Origin: Sacculina carcini
Lineage: Eukaryota; Arthropoda; Thecostraca; Sacculinidae
Length of the DNA: 64,000 nt
Assembly (NCBI GenBank): GCA_916048095.2
Contig: OU696597.1
Location: 4,922,747 to 4,986,746, forward strand
Reading direction: 5' to 3'
Part shown: in pieces, positions 11,500 through 64,000 of the stretch
Numbering within the stretch: position 1 is the first letter of the stretch
Layout: the number at the start of each line of letters is the position of its first letter
The notes under the pieces: model-generated
The model's database searches: none
The model's input: only the letters and a program-made list of their open reading frames with translations
Told to the model about the DNA's origin: nothing
Program-made: the position numbers and the translations under genes

Positions 11500-12466
11500 G
11501 GTAGAACAGTTGTTGTTGTTGTTGTTGTTGTTTGTTGTTGTAGAAGAGCAGTCCCAAGTTGCATGAGAGCCACTGCATTATCCACACGTCAGCGCGTTGG
11601 AGCAGCGAGCGGCTGTGTGCCCGAGACCTGCGCATCGGTAGCATTTCGTTACCCAAAATCTGTCGTATACAGCACAAACTCGGAGGCTGACAAACAGACG
11701 GTCGCCGAGACGACGTATAACATCACGGGTCCTCGGCGGAATTGACAGCACCGCGTGTGTCACATTGTTACGCGGCTTAGTGACGAAGAGCACCTTCAAG
11801 TCATCCGTTGGCGTCGCTGTCAGCTCCGGGTTCTTGAGACGAATGGATTCGAGAAGAGACTCAGCGGTAGATTCAGGCGGTACATTCACCATAGTGGTTT
11901 TTGGGCGTAGTAAAGTACGCGAAGGGGCATGCACTTCCACACCAGCTACCTGTGATCGGACACACTCCACCGCACGCTGGGCCTCATCCGACGTCTTGCA
12001 TTGCAGGACAATCCCACCATCAGGAGCAGCACGTGCACTCTTCATTGGGATGGCTGCGAGAGCAGGGGAAATATCGCCAGTGGTCACTTTTTCTTAGAGG
12101 TGGACTTTACAACCACAGTATATGACAGCCTGGCAGGTGCCTGTTCAGCCGAAGGTCCAGTATCAGCAATTTCGGAGTTGCTCGCCAGCCGCGCCAAAGA
12201 TGACTCCACTGCACATAGACGAGATGCCACTTCCGATAGCTTGTCAGTGCCCGAGAGGACCTGAATGCCCTGTTGAGACACGGAGAACACACCCAGTTGA
12301 TGGCTTTAAGCAGCTCTGTCTTCGTGCCGCTTAGATTGGCACATTTCGTGTGGCTCCAGCATTCGCACAGTTTGCAGGCGATATTTTTGTTCGAATCACC
12401 CGTGACATTAGATTTGCACACACAACACGAGTGTTGTGTGTGCGCATTCGCCATATTCACAAACAA
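11500..12466 (-). pseudogene. LINE ORF1 with PHD-like finger and CCHC knuckles
   Basis: The N terminus (12466 down) has a PHD-like finger: CCVCKSN, CKLCECWSHTKC, then WVCSPC. A frame change leads to a short helical segment (12290-12084), and another to a region that ends in the knuckle CYRCAGLGHTAARC near 11630. A second knuckle is interrupted by an in-frame TAA (C-G-stop-C-S-G-S-H-A-T-W-D-C), followed by a poly-Asn run from a (GTT)n tract at 11511-11541. PHD plus CCHC ORF1 proteins occur in some CR1/Jockey-group LINEs and are thought to bind the element RNA. Two frameshifts and the stop make this a pseudogene. Confidence 0.75.
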
Positions 12467-12480
12467 GGTGAATGACCGGG

Positions 12481-13170
12481 TTCAGCACAAATATTCACAC
12501 GCACAGGTGAATGAGTGGATACAACTCCGCAAAACACAGCAAGGCACACCAAATACACACAAGGAGCGCGCACAACCACACACAACCAAGGTCACAACAC
12601 GACTATTATTACGCAAGACTCGATAAAAACTAATACAGACGATACAAAAATGCATAAGCACAACACGTAGAATAACATTACACAACTCCGCAATAATAAT
12701 TCTAATGTAACACACAAGAGCAATACATGTTGTACATAAAAAACAAACAATATATGTGTACGCATATCGCACCGCTACCTATCGGCATAACACTCGTCAC
12801 ACGTACGGATGCCGCTACACACATACAGCAAATATCAGACTGTATTGACACTTCGCGCACACTCTCACAACCTCATGCACACAAACATACAGCGGAGGAG
12901 ACACACCTGTGTTCATAAGCTTCGACTTCTTTCCGTGTAGCAGCTGCCACTTAGGTCTTTAACCTTTAACGAGGAAAAAACGAGGGGATCCATTATATGA
13001 AGCTCTATCTTTTCTGGAAAATTAGGTATAAAATTGAAATGTTCCAGGCCAAAGGGGAGACATTTCAAGTGAAAAATTGTATGCTTTGCACAAAAAACCA
13101 ACGAAAACCATAATGTGTGTAACAATAATAAATGTATAATGTTTTGGACATTAAAATTAAATTATCTGTG
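12481..13170. other. No gene seen; CA-rich sequence upstream of the LINE
   Basis: The first 450 bases are rich in CACA and ACAC words on the plus strand and may include the LINE 5' UTR. The rest is AT-rich with no ORF worth reporting. Confidence 0.35.
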
Positions 13171-14060
13171 GTGCACCACGCCGCGCACAACCTCGCCTTG
13201 TCTAGCTGCACGCCTATTCGTTTGTATGTCTGTGTGTCGTGTCGTGTTTGTCTGTGTCACTGCGTTTTGTTGGATCACGTTTCACATTGGGAACTTGTGT
13301 CGCTGCGTGGCGAACCAAACACCACCTTGGTGCCCCGAGTGAGTCAGGATAGTGTGATGCTGAGTGAAATTGTGTTGACTTCCTCCTCGCCTGGCTGCGT
13401 TCGCCTCGCATAGTCGTCGTGCCTTCGTCTGCGTCATAGTCATCTGTGCCTCGCTGAGAGTGACGCACTGTCAACTGTTGGTCAGACGCACCAGCATCAT
13501 CATCCAAGACCGACTCCGTCCGGTGCCGTACACAATCGTGTTTATTTTCTACGGACGCCGGACATAAAACCACCGAATAACAAACGTCTGCGCAGCAAGA
13601 AGACAGCACAATCATGATTGCCTCGACTTCTTCCTGGATGCGGTTTCCGCAACCATCCTCAAATTTCGTCTCCAGACTGCGCAGCACGACAACGACTTTA
13701 TGACTTTATCAGCCAAAATAGACCTGTCCTCCTGCTGCCGAGCAGTATACCTGCCGTGCAAGATTCACCGACTCATGAAACACACCGCTCCGCTTCTGGT
13801 GGGGCAGTCCTGTGTCCAGAACCACACCACGCACAACCTCGCCGAGTCTAGCTGCACGCCTATTCGTTTGTATGTCTGTGGGTCGTGTTTGTCTGTGTCA
13901 CTGCGTGTGTTGTTGGGTCATGTATGTGTTTGGTCTATTGTGTTTTTGTATGCTTGTCTGTATGTACCTGTACCTGTTAGTCCCCTCCCGTCGAATACAG
14001 TCGGTTCAAAGAATTCAGATTGTGAGTTTGTGTAGATCCGTGGCGAGCCAAACAACACAT
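13171..14060 (+). repeat. Pair of imperfect direct repeats, possible degraded LTRs
   Basis: The left copy (13171-13336) and right copy (13822-14060) share CGCACAACCTCGCC, GCTGCACGCCTATTCGTTTG and, at the end, GTGGCGAnCCAAACAnCA. The right copy has about 70 extra bases. The spacing of about 650 bases with no recognisable coding in between suggests a short non-autonomous LTR (TRIM-like) element or two solo LTR remnants. Confidence 0.5.
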
Positions 14061-15627
14061 CCATTAACAATTAATGGCAGTTAGACACCTGGTAGAAGTG
14101 ATTGCGGGTGGTCGAATTCGTCGCAGTACATCGACAGTAAACTTGGAGACAGACACTGGGTGTATATGCATATCTACATCACATATCTATATCTATATGA
14201 CACTCTCACTATGTCCCAGCTAACAACAGCAAGCAGCTGACCCACGACGCTGAATGTTTTGGCTGTTGGTTTGTGATGAACTGTTAGCAGCCAGCTTACG
14301 GCTGATTTGCTGCTAACAATCGGTTGATATTTAACTGGTTTACTACAGGCTTTTCACGATGCAAGCAATATAGCATCAAGTCGACAAGGCGTATGAATTA
14401 AGGACACAAGTTTATTGGCATGCACACAAACAAACAGACACAACCTGCACTGCAGCACGAACATACAACCATACCACAAGTGCAAGCATCAAACTCACAC
14501 ACATACACACATACAAACACGCATCATACAAAGCAAAGCAACATGTGACCGATATCGTACACAATCATATCGAAGCATAATTAAGCCATGGGGTCAATGA
14601 CCTTATCGCAGAGGTCAAAAACCTTTCCAACAGAAATCGTGCGCTAAACAATTGCATATTTCACTTGATGATGGAGGCTTGACAAGAGCCAAACACACAA
14701 ACACACATACAAACACCGCAAGTAAAATAGCCACCAACGCATCATTTGAGCTCAGTGGTATGTATAATACATTATAGAGACAGTACAAAACAGCCACAAA
14801 ATCTTATCACTGACATATGCGCCGTGAAAAGAGGCCATTCACTCGTGGAATGTTAATTATGAGATGCAAGAACGGCTACAAACATGCCAATATGTACATC
14901 ACGTACCCCATCTATAACAGCTCAATCATTTGCACACATGCACACATATACACCTTGGTGATATATGGGAGCATAAAAACTGTTTCCTTGGATAATCCGT
15001 CGGCCACAACACATACACACGCACATACACACGCAATACCTGCACCCAACATGTTATGCATTTCGACAAGCAAATAAGAAATGAATAGACATTACGACAC
15101 CAGAACAAAAACAACCGATTCCCTGTTGGCCATAGTCTTGCAGGGGCAGTGTTTTGACAAGATAATCCATATATTTTTTCTCTTCATGTGGATTTGAGCC
15201 AGGGATATGATATATTACAAAACACACACACAAAGGTGCACATTGCGTCACCGTTACATAAAATCTCCAAGATAAGTTAAAATTGAGAAACACTAAAAAC
15301 TCGATGTCAAGAATAAGATACAAAATGTCCAATGAAATACAGTACAAATGGAAATGTCTACAGAAAAACCCCGCAATCATTAAACAATATAATTATATAC
15401 ACGATCATTGTTTTACAGAAAAATACATCATGTAATTTATGGCAATGGCATGAAAATAAAATGATCAACAGAAAAATCACAAAGTCTTTTTCGCGCGACA
15501 TTTCAACAGCACTGTCACTGACAATAAATCAACTCGGCCCTGGCAAATAAACACTTTAAAACAATAAAATCAATCAACTTATTAAATCTGATTTCATAAT
15601 GGAACACAGCAAATCACACCAGTTTAT
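14061..15627 (-). other. Probable 3' UTR and downstream flank of the multi-EGF receptor gene
   Basis: No coding frame of interest. On the minus strand this follows directly after the receptor stop codon at 15628. An AATAAA overlaps the stop itself (TAAATAAAC) and another lies at 14411-14416, so the UTR could be very short or about 1.2 kb. A GGGTCAATGACCT palindrome occurs at 14591-14603. Confidence 0.4.
14411..14416 (-). promoter_or_regulatory. Candidate polyadenylation signal AATAAA
   Basis: TTTATT on the plus strand reads AATAAA on the minus strand, about 1.2 kb beyond the receptor stop codon. It is chosen only by hexamer match; the AATAAA that overlaps the stop codon is an alternative. 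Confidence 0.3.
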
Positions 15628-57974
<42,347 letters not shown>

Positions 57975-58784
57975 CTGTCATACCACAAACACACACACAC
58001 AAACACATGGTATGAAACTGAGAAAAACAAGATGCCGACAGAAGATCAAACAGGGCAGTCTGTCTTATAGCAGCAGGTAAAAATGCAATAGTTTATACAG
58101 CGAAAAAGTAGAAACGAGAACAATTCAATGGTTCAAGGAAAGACTGGATAAGTAATGTTTTGGAGACGTGAGAGCTCGAGCGCAGGCGCATGTCCCGTAA
58201 TGCACAACTAGACGATCACATACACACATACACACATACAGTCGGCGCCATAAGTATTGGCGCGAAAATTGCGCGCCATTATTTTTGACGATTTATCAAG
58301 AGCATCCTTCAAGCATCGAAATAAAACACCAAATGAATTGGCGTTCAAGCACAGCACAGCCGGGAGATGGAGCGACCGCAGGGTGGTAATAGTGCTTGCA
58401 CTCTTCCCATGCTACTGGACCTGACTGTAATTAACCATAATAACAATAATAATCATAAGATGCACATCAAGATCGAAGAGCTAATAAAATGGACAATACC
58501 ACAGCGGAATATTGGACGATACTGCTGGCAACTTTCCCAAGCAACATACATACAAGAGTGCACCAATATTTTTAATATGCTGCCGACGACATCACACATA
58601 TGATGTCGTCAAATATTGTTGATATTCCCAAAAAGAGACTGAAAACCTTTTATTCAAGAAGTCGTATGATTTATCCAAGCAAGTGATCAAGACACAACAT
58701 GGCTGCTGATGAAATTATCTTGGAGAACGTAGAGCGTTGTAGCACAACGGAACGCTCCAGAAGAACAACAAGGATTGAAGGTTG
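57975..58784. other. Sequence upstream of receptor exon 1 in the window
   Basis: 57986-58010 is CA-rich next to the acceptor. 58130-58240 resembles the Jockey-like LINE 3' end with CA tail. CAGTCGGCGCCATAAGTATT at 58239 resembles a Tc1-type terminus. No further EGF exon was found. Confidence 0.4.
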
Positions 58785-59150
58785 AAGGCCTCAAGTGACA
58801 GCTGCTACACGGGAAAAGGTCTAAGCCAATGAACACACAGGTGTGTCCAGTGTAGTTCCCTACCACCGCAGAACCGACCCTCTTCACGCTATGGCGCCAC
58901 AAGGACGAAAGACGTATTATAGAGGGCCACCTCCCCAGAATGCATGACACAACACATGACTGATATCTGGTACCATCATTTACTGCTGGGCGGACAGGGG
59001 CTATTTGATTATTCAATTCGCCTAAAGAAATTTTCGGATTTCATTTTTCATTTTTCAATTTTCTGAAGAAATTCTCTGCCGGGCTTCGAGCCACGAACCT
59101 CCCGCTTGGGAGGCGGGTTTTCTACCACTACACCACGGTGCAAAGCAAAC
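58785..59150 (-). repeat. tRNA-derived SINE, copy 3 (longest)
   Basis: On the minus strand the head is GCACCGTGGTGTAGTGGTAG, then an anticodon arm CCCGCCTCCCAAGCGGG and CGTGGCTCGAAGCCCGGCAG. The body contains CAGCAGTAAATGATGGTACC and CCCGTGTAGCAGCTGTCACT. It is the fullest of the three copies. Confidence 0.75.
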
Positions 59151-59769
59151 TGCACGTAATGACACGTAAAACATGACAACGACTACAGATGCATCATGAA
59201 AGCGCATGATAAGCTTCAATAAATTCTAAAGGAGACTCAACGTGAATCGTACAAGCTACACTGGTCCGACCCTTGATAGACAAATCCTCAAACTTATGAC
59301 CTAATTCGTCACTATAAAATGTCATACACCACACCTATACAATGCGACCAATCAACCCTTGGACTCTGAATCTCTGTAAATCTCTCCTAGTAATGTGACT
59401 CTCTAGAATCCCAGTGAACCTGAGTGATTACCAGTGTTTGCTGTGAGCCACCGAATACCAAATCATGGACCGACCAACACCTGCCTCTTCACCTCTTCTA
59501 TAGAGGATCCAGGCTCAGTAGAGTGAGTGTCGTCCGGTGGTCGAGGCACCTCTGTTGGTACCTCAGGAGGACTTGGGTGGACCTCAGAGGGACCGTCCTC
59601 GATGTGGACCAGAGGAGCATCTTGACACAGTCCGGCAGGAGCCAAATATCTCAATGACACGAGTGGTTCACGCCCACTAGGCAAGCGTACTCTGGCATAT
59701 AAAGGGTTTACTTAAATAATCTCGAAGTCTTGTACCGCAGGGTCATACTTACTACGCTGAAGACAACGC
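59151..59769. other. Unassigned stretch
   Basis: A minus-strand frame at 59463-59684 is Pro/Glu/Ser-rich (VHPSPPEVPTEVPRPPDD), like the tail of a retrotransposon polyprotein, but no catalytic domain is present to confirm this. Confidence 0.3.
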
Positions 59770-60750
59770 AGTAAGGCTCGTTTTGCAGTCAACCACCACG
59801 TCGGAACGCATAAGCCTGGTCATCCACTGAGACCAATAATTTCGCAAATCCCGACTGCCACCTACAATGTTGCTAAAAAGCTGAACCAAATCCTGCGACC
59901 ACACGTGCAGTCTGATTACAGCTTAAGCAGCTCGCAGGATTTTTTTGGAGTTATTGAGAACAGAAAATCAAGGGGATATAATTGCATCTTTGGATGTCGA
60001 AAGCCTCTTCACAAACGTCCCAGTCGACCGCACCATCGACATAATAATGGATCACGTGTACAGATGCGACTAAACGCAACCATTGAGAACACCTGAGAAA
60101 GTATTGCGTGCTCTATTGCGTGTCTGCACCAAGGAAGCTCCCTTGATCAGTACCACTGGGCAGATATACCAGCAGGTGGATGGAATAGCGATGGGTAGTC
60201 CCTTGGGTGTTCTTTTCGATGATTTCTTCATGGGTGCAGCGGAGACAAATGTGCTCAAAAACAGCAAGCCGGCAATATACTGTCGGTATGTTGATGACAT
60301 ATTTATCAGAATCAAATCACCCAATGAAATTGAATACCTGCAATTGGCACTTGAAAGAGAAACATCACTTAAACCCACCAAAGAATGTGCGCAGAAAATC
60401 GTTTGACATTCCTCGATGTGCTAGTTGATTTGAACGGTGGACAAACAATCACCAGTGTTTACACCAAATCCAGCAACAAAGGTTTGTGCCTGAATGGTCA
60501 GAACGAGTGTCCGAAAAGATACTTACGCTCCACGATTTATGCGCACGTCCGACGTGCCCTGACGCATTGCTCATCATGGAAATCGACGCACAACCAGCTC
60601 GAGCGAATCACGCAAGTTTTGGTGAACAATGGATATTGCAACAAGGACATATCAGACGTCATATCTGAGATGTTGACCAAATAGTTCAAGATGGACGCGT
60701 CGACCAGTTCAAACGATAAGTGTATCAAGTTATACTACAACAACATAATG
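59770..60750 (+). mobile_element. Penelope-like element, RT fragment
   Basis: Over three frames it reads HKPGHPLRPIISQIPTATYN, VAKKLNQILRPHVQSDYSLS, SLDVESLFTNVPVDRTIDII, a TAA, QVDGIAMGSPLGVLFDDFFM, the catalytic YCRYVDDIFI near 60290, LTFLDVLVDLNGGQTITSVY and CPKRYLRSTIYAHVRRALTH, ending SNDKCIKLYYNNIMSTAHES. The LFTNVP, GSPLG and YVDD sequence set is typical of Penelope-like RT. The GIY-YIG endonuclease expected next is not found before 61170. Confidence 0.85.
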
Positions 60751-61244
60751 TCGACAGCACACGAAAGTTATGTGCACTGTCTTTGGGACCATCTTTCTTG
60801 GTATCATTTCTACCGCTATGAAAACGACGGACCCATTTCCTCACTGTGCTTTTATCCACCGTTCTGCTTCTTAGAGTTTCCTCAAGCATCACTGAATGTC
60901 AATGGGTTCATTCGCTTCATAGTGAAGAAATTTAATGACGGATCTCTGCTTCTGACGAGTTCATGTTCATGATGAACTTTTTGTCAAGAAGTCACGTCGT
61001 GAATATGTGCAATAGAGAAATGAAAAATTTTGCATATGCTGGTAACAGGTCAATCATAATATGGTGTAAATTTAATCTTCCTCCAATTATTTGGGGCGGA
61101 GTAAAAAATAGGAGACATTACTTTTGGAACGACCGTAGAAATGAGAAGGTTAATGAAAATATTGATAAATAGAGCAATTTAGTCCATATACTATGCACAC
61201 ACACTGCCACACACATATATACATACACACACACACCCACCACG

Positions 61245-61319
<75 letters not shown>

Positions 61320-61433
61320 ACACATAGACACACTTGCAAAAGATACATAAACGGCAAGTGTAAGCCTCAATCAAACAGTAACGGTAAACATACTCAAATT
61401 AAACGGCTTAACCATGACACAAGCAAATTGCAG

Positions 61434-61516
<83 letters not shown>

Positions 61517-61722
61517 CACACAGTGGGTCAATGGACTCATTTGTCGAACATACAGTGACCACACACGCACACATAAAAGGGGCATGACGGAAGGCAAACT
61601 GCAGCGAAATTTCATCCTGACCACACACACACACACACGTGTGTGTGTGTGTGTGTCTTTTCGCAGCGTTAGTGTAATTGACCAATTTAGCGTGGGTGCA
61701 TGTATGTACAAGAGTGTGCGTA

Positions 61723-61800
<78 letters not shown>

Positions 61801-62080
61801 CTAGTGTGTATGCAGACATATAGCATGTAGTTGAAACCACAATTAAGGGCAGACAAAACCCGTACACTATGAATGCTAAGAATTAGATAAATGTTAGATA
61901 AAATTCTAACATGCATTCTATCTATTTTATCTAATATCTATCATATCAAGTAACTATCCTATCTGTACTATCAAACATGTGTCTATCATGTATCATACCA
62001 GCCCAGTTCTGGTTGTTCCCAAATGGTGTCCGGTCCCACACATCAAGCGGGAAACTGTTTAAATTTGGTTATGACAGACG
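60751..62080. other. Low-complexity flank with CA/TG tracts
   Basis: CA at 61250-61316 and 61433-61522, TG at 61725-61800, and a perfect 32-bp palindrome (AC)8(GT)8 at 61623-61654. Open frames are compositional. Confidence 0.5.
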
Positions 62081-63343
62081 TCTCAGATATCGTGAGTGTA
62101 TATGTGGATGCTCCAATAGGAAGTTCAGATCACTCGTGAAGTTGACATTGAGACAGAAGGTTTCTCCTTACACGATTTCAAGGCTCGTGCACATGAAGAA
62201 CAATGTTGACTGGATGAAGGTGAATGATGAATTGAAATCCATTAAAGTTTCAAACCTGCTGCAGAAGGAACGCCCCATCGATGGATTGAACAAATACATT
62301 ACCACCAGGGCTTGTTGCAAAAACTGAGAAACATTGGAATCGACGGCCGCTTGATGAGTGTTTTGCATCAATTTATCTCCAATCGCGTACAACGTGTTGC
62401 CATCGATGGAGCATACATTAGCTGGCAGAGCATTGTGTCCGGTGTCCCGCAGGGAAGTGTGTTGGGTCCTATTTTGTTCAACATTTACACCGCTGACGTG
62501 TCCACAACCACACGCAACCCTGTACATGGATATGCTGATCAAATCACATTGATGGCTGTAATTTCATTTCCTTCGGACAGACCACAGGTGCGTCAAACGG
62601 ACAACGACGATCTCAGCAGTGTCCTGAAGTGGTGAGAGAGGTGGAATATGATGCTGAACACTTCGAAATCTAAAAGCTTGTTAGTTTCTAGGTCATGTAC
62701 CGTTCAACCTTCACATGGAGCTATCCTCATAAATAACGCCCATCTCAGCTTGTGTGATGAGCTCAAAATATTGGGAGTACATGTAGACTCAAAACTGACA
62801 TTTGAGAGTCACATTCGGAAGCTAGTTTGTTCGGCATCGCGGAAACTGGGAATTATAAGAAAGGCATATCGGATGTTCGGTAGCAGCACAATCTCCAAAA
62901 GTTGTTTTCGGTGTTTCATTTTGCGAATTCTGGAGTACTGCGCCCACGTGTGGTCTTCTGCTGCGGATTGTCACCTCAATCTCATCAACAGAGTTGTTAG
63001 AACTTGCAAGTTCCTCTGTGGTGATTTGGTTCTTGGTGATCTTTGCCATCGTCGAAAGGTCAGCAGCGTGTGTATGCTGTACAAGATCAAGCACAACGAC
63101 CATCATCCGATGAGCAAGTCAATTCCTGATGATTTCCTGGCAGCAAGAAGCACACGGTTTACATCCAAACAGCATTACCAGTGCATGGCTCCAATTCGTT
63201 GTCGTACAAAGCAATTCCAATGTTGCTTTCTTCCGGCCACTGTGGCTACTTGGAACACGTTGAAGGAGGAGGCTTTCTCGCCGAACAATTTGAACAAATT
63301 CAAGGCCAAAGTCAATGAAATGCTACTGAAAGAGCGGCATTGA
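62081..63343 (+). pseudogene. Jockey-like LINE ORF2 with deletion and a mutated catalytic motif
   Basis: It starts with a linker-like segment (NNVDWMKVNDELKSIKVSNL), then a jump with frame change near 62310 into LLQKLRNIGIDGRLMSVLHQ, so the RT fingers are deleted. SGVPQGSVLGPILFNIYTAD follows. The catalytic box reads GYADQITLMAV where YADD is expected. After a TGA at 62634 the C-terminal half is open: LKILGVHVDSKLTFESHIRK, ILRILEYCAHVWSSAADCHL, and TWNTLKEEAFSPNNLNKFKA up to the stop at 63341. Confidence 0.87.

Positions 63344-64000
<657 letters not shown>

Larger units (their letters stand above)
5820..12480 (-). mobile_element. CR1-like LINE (antisense), split by a Tigger insertion
   Basis: Reading right to left there are an ORF1 with PHD-like and CCHC fingers (12466-about 11500), an ORF2 with APE-type endonuclease (about 11330-10600) and RT (about 10400-9110), a Tigger element (6622-9106), and then the rest of ORF2 (6619-5958). 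The 3' end is a (TTGAA)n-type tail at 5820-5835. Removing the Tigger leaves about 4.2 kb, a normal length for a CR1/Daphne/Crack-type LINE. Frameshifts and stops make it inactive. Confidence 0.85.

Noticed and set aside
12122..12626. Plus-strand frames opposite the LINE ORF1
   Set aside because: Shadows of the antisense ORF1 with its zinc fingers.
58997..59150. Genuine tRNA gene
   Set aside because: The tRNA-like head continues into a repeated body shared with two other copies and has mismatched arms; it is a SINE.
60691..61172. Short plus-strand proteins after the Penelope RT as a GIY-YIG domain
   Set aside because: No GIY or YIG motif or spacing seen; left unassigned.

Overview
This is animal (metazoan) nuclear DNA, most likely from an invertebrate. 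The genes are split by introns with GT-AG boundaries, there are many eukaryotic transposon families, long (CA)n/(TG)n tracts occur throughout, and the one host gene is an animal-type multi-EGF receptor. I cannot name the species from the sequence.

Host gene: one gene on the minus strand explains about two thirds of the window (15628-57974). I reconstructed 14 coding exons and one candidate 15-nt microexon by eye. Every proposed junction has compatible phases and GT/AG ends. The 3' end (stop codon) is in the window; the signal peptide and the first exons are not seen and probably lie beyond the right edge. The visible product has 12 atypical EGF modules of the CED-1/Draper/MEGF10/PEAR1 type, one transmembrane helix, and a tail of roughly 300-340 residues. 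The tail carries an NPxY motif and a ladder of YxxI/L motifs. This is the architecture of a phagocytic (apoptotic-cell or debris engulfment) receptor.

Layout: 1-2579 is the end of a Ty3/Gypsy element on the minus strand that runs off the left edge. 2603-4475 is a short element that carries only gag between near-identical direct repeats. 4476-12480 holds minus-strand CR1-like LINE sequence, split by a 2.5-kb Tigger/pogo DNA transposon (6622-9106). 13171-14060 has a pair of LTR-like direct repeats. 14061-15627 is mostly the probable 3' UTR. From 15628 to 57974 the receptor exons are separated by introns packed with repeats: a complete but broken Gypsy element (17683-22253), four minisatellites (18, 18, 28 and 19 bp units), CR1-, Jockey- and RTE-like LINE fragments, tRNA-derived SINEs, a deleted mariner nested in a MITE, and two hAT-type MITEs. 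From 57975 to 64000 there are a Tc1-like terminus, a SINE, a Penelope-like element and a broken Jockey-like LINE.

Main observations: (TG)n tracts in the sense strand lie just upstream of 12 of the 14 acceptors. The tail has three YxxI/L motifs at an exact 16-residue spacing, the first two of which can be separated by an in-frame 120-nt exon. There is a frame-preserving 15-nt microexon candidate inside the EGF region. A cluster of AGGTCANTGACCT-like palindromes runs into a splice donor. Several transposons have precisely readable defects in catalytic residues.
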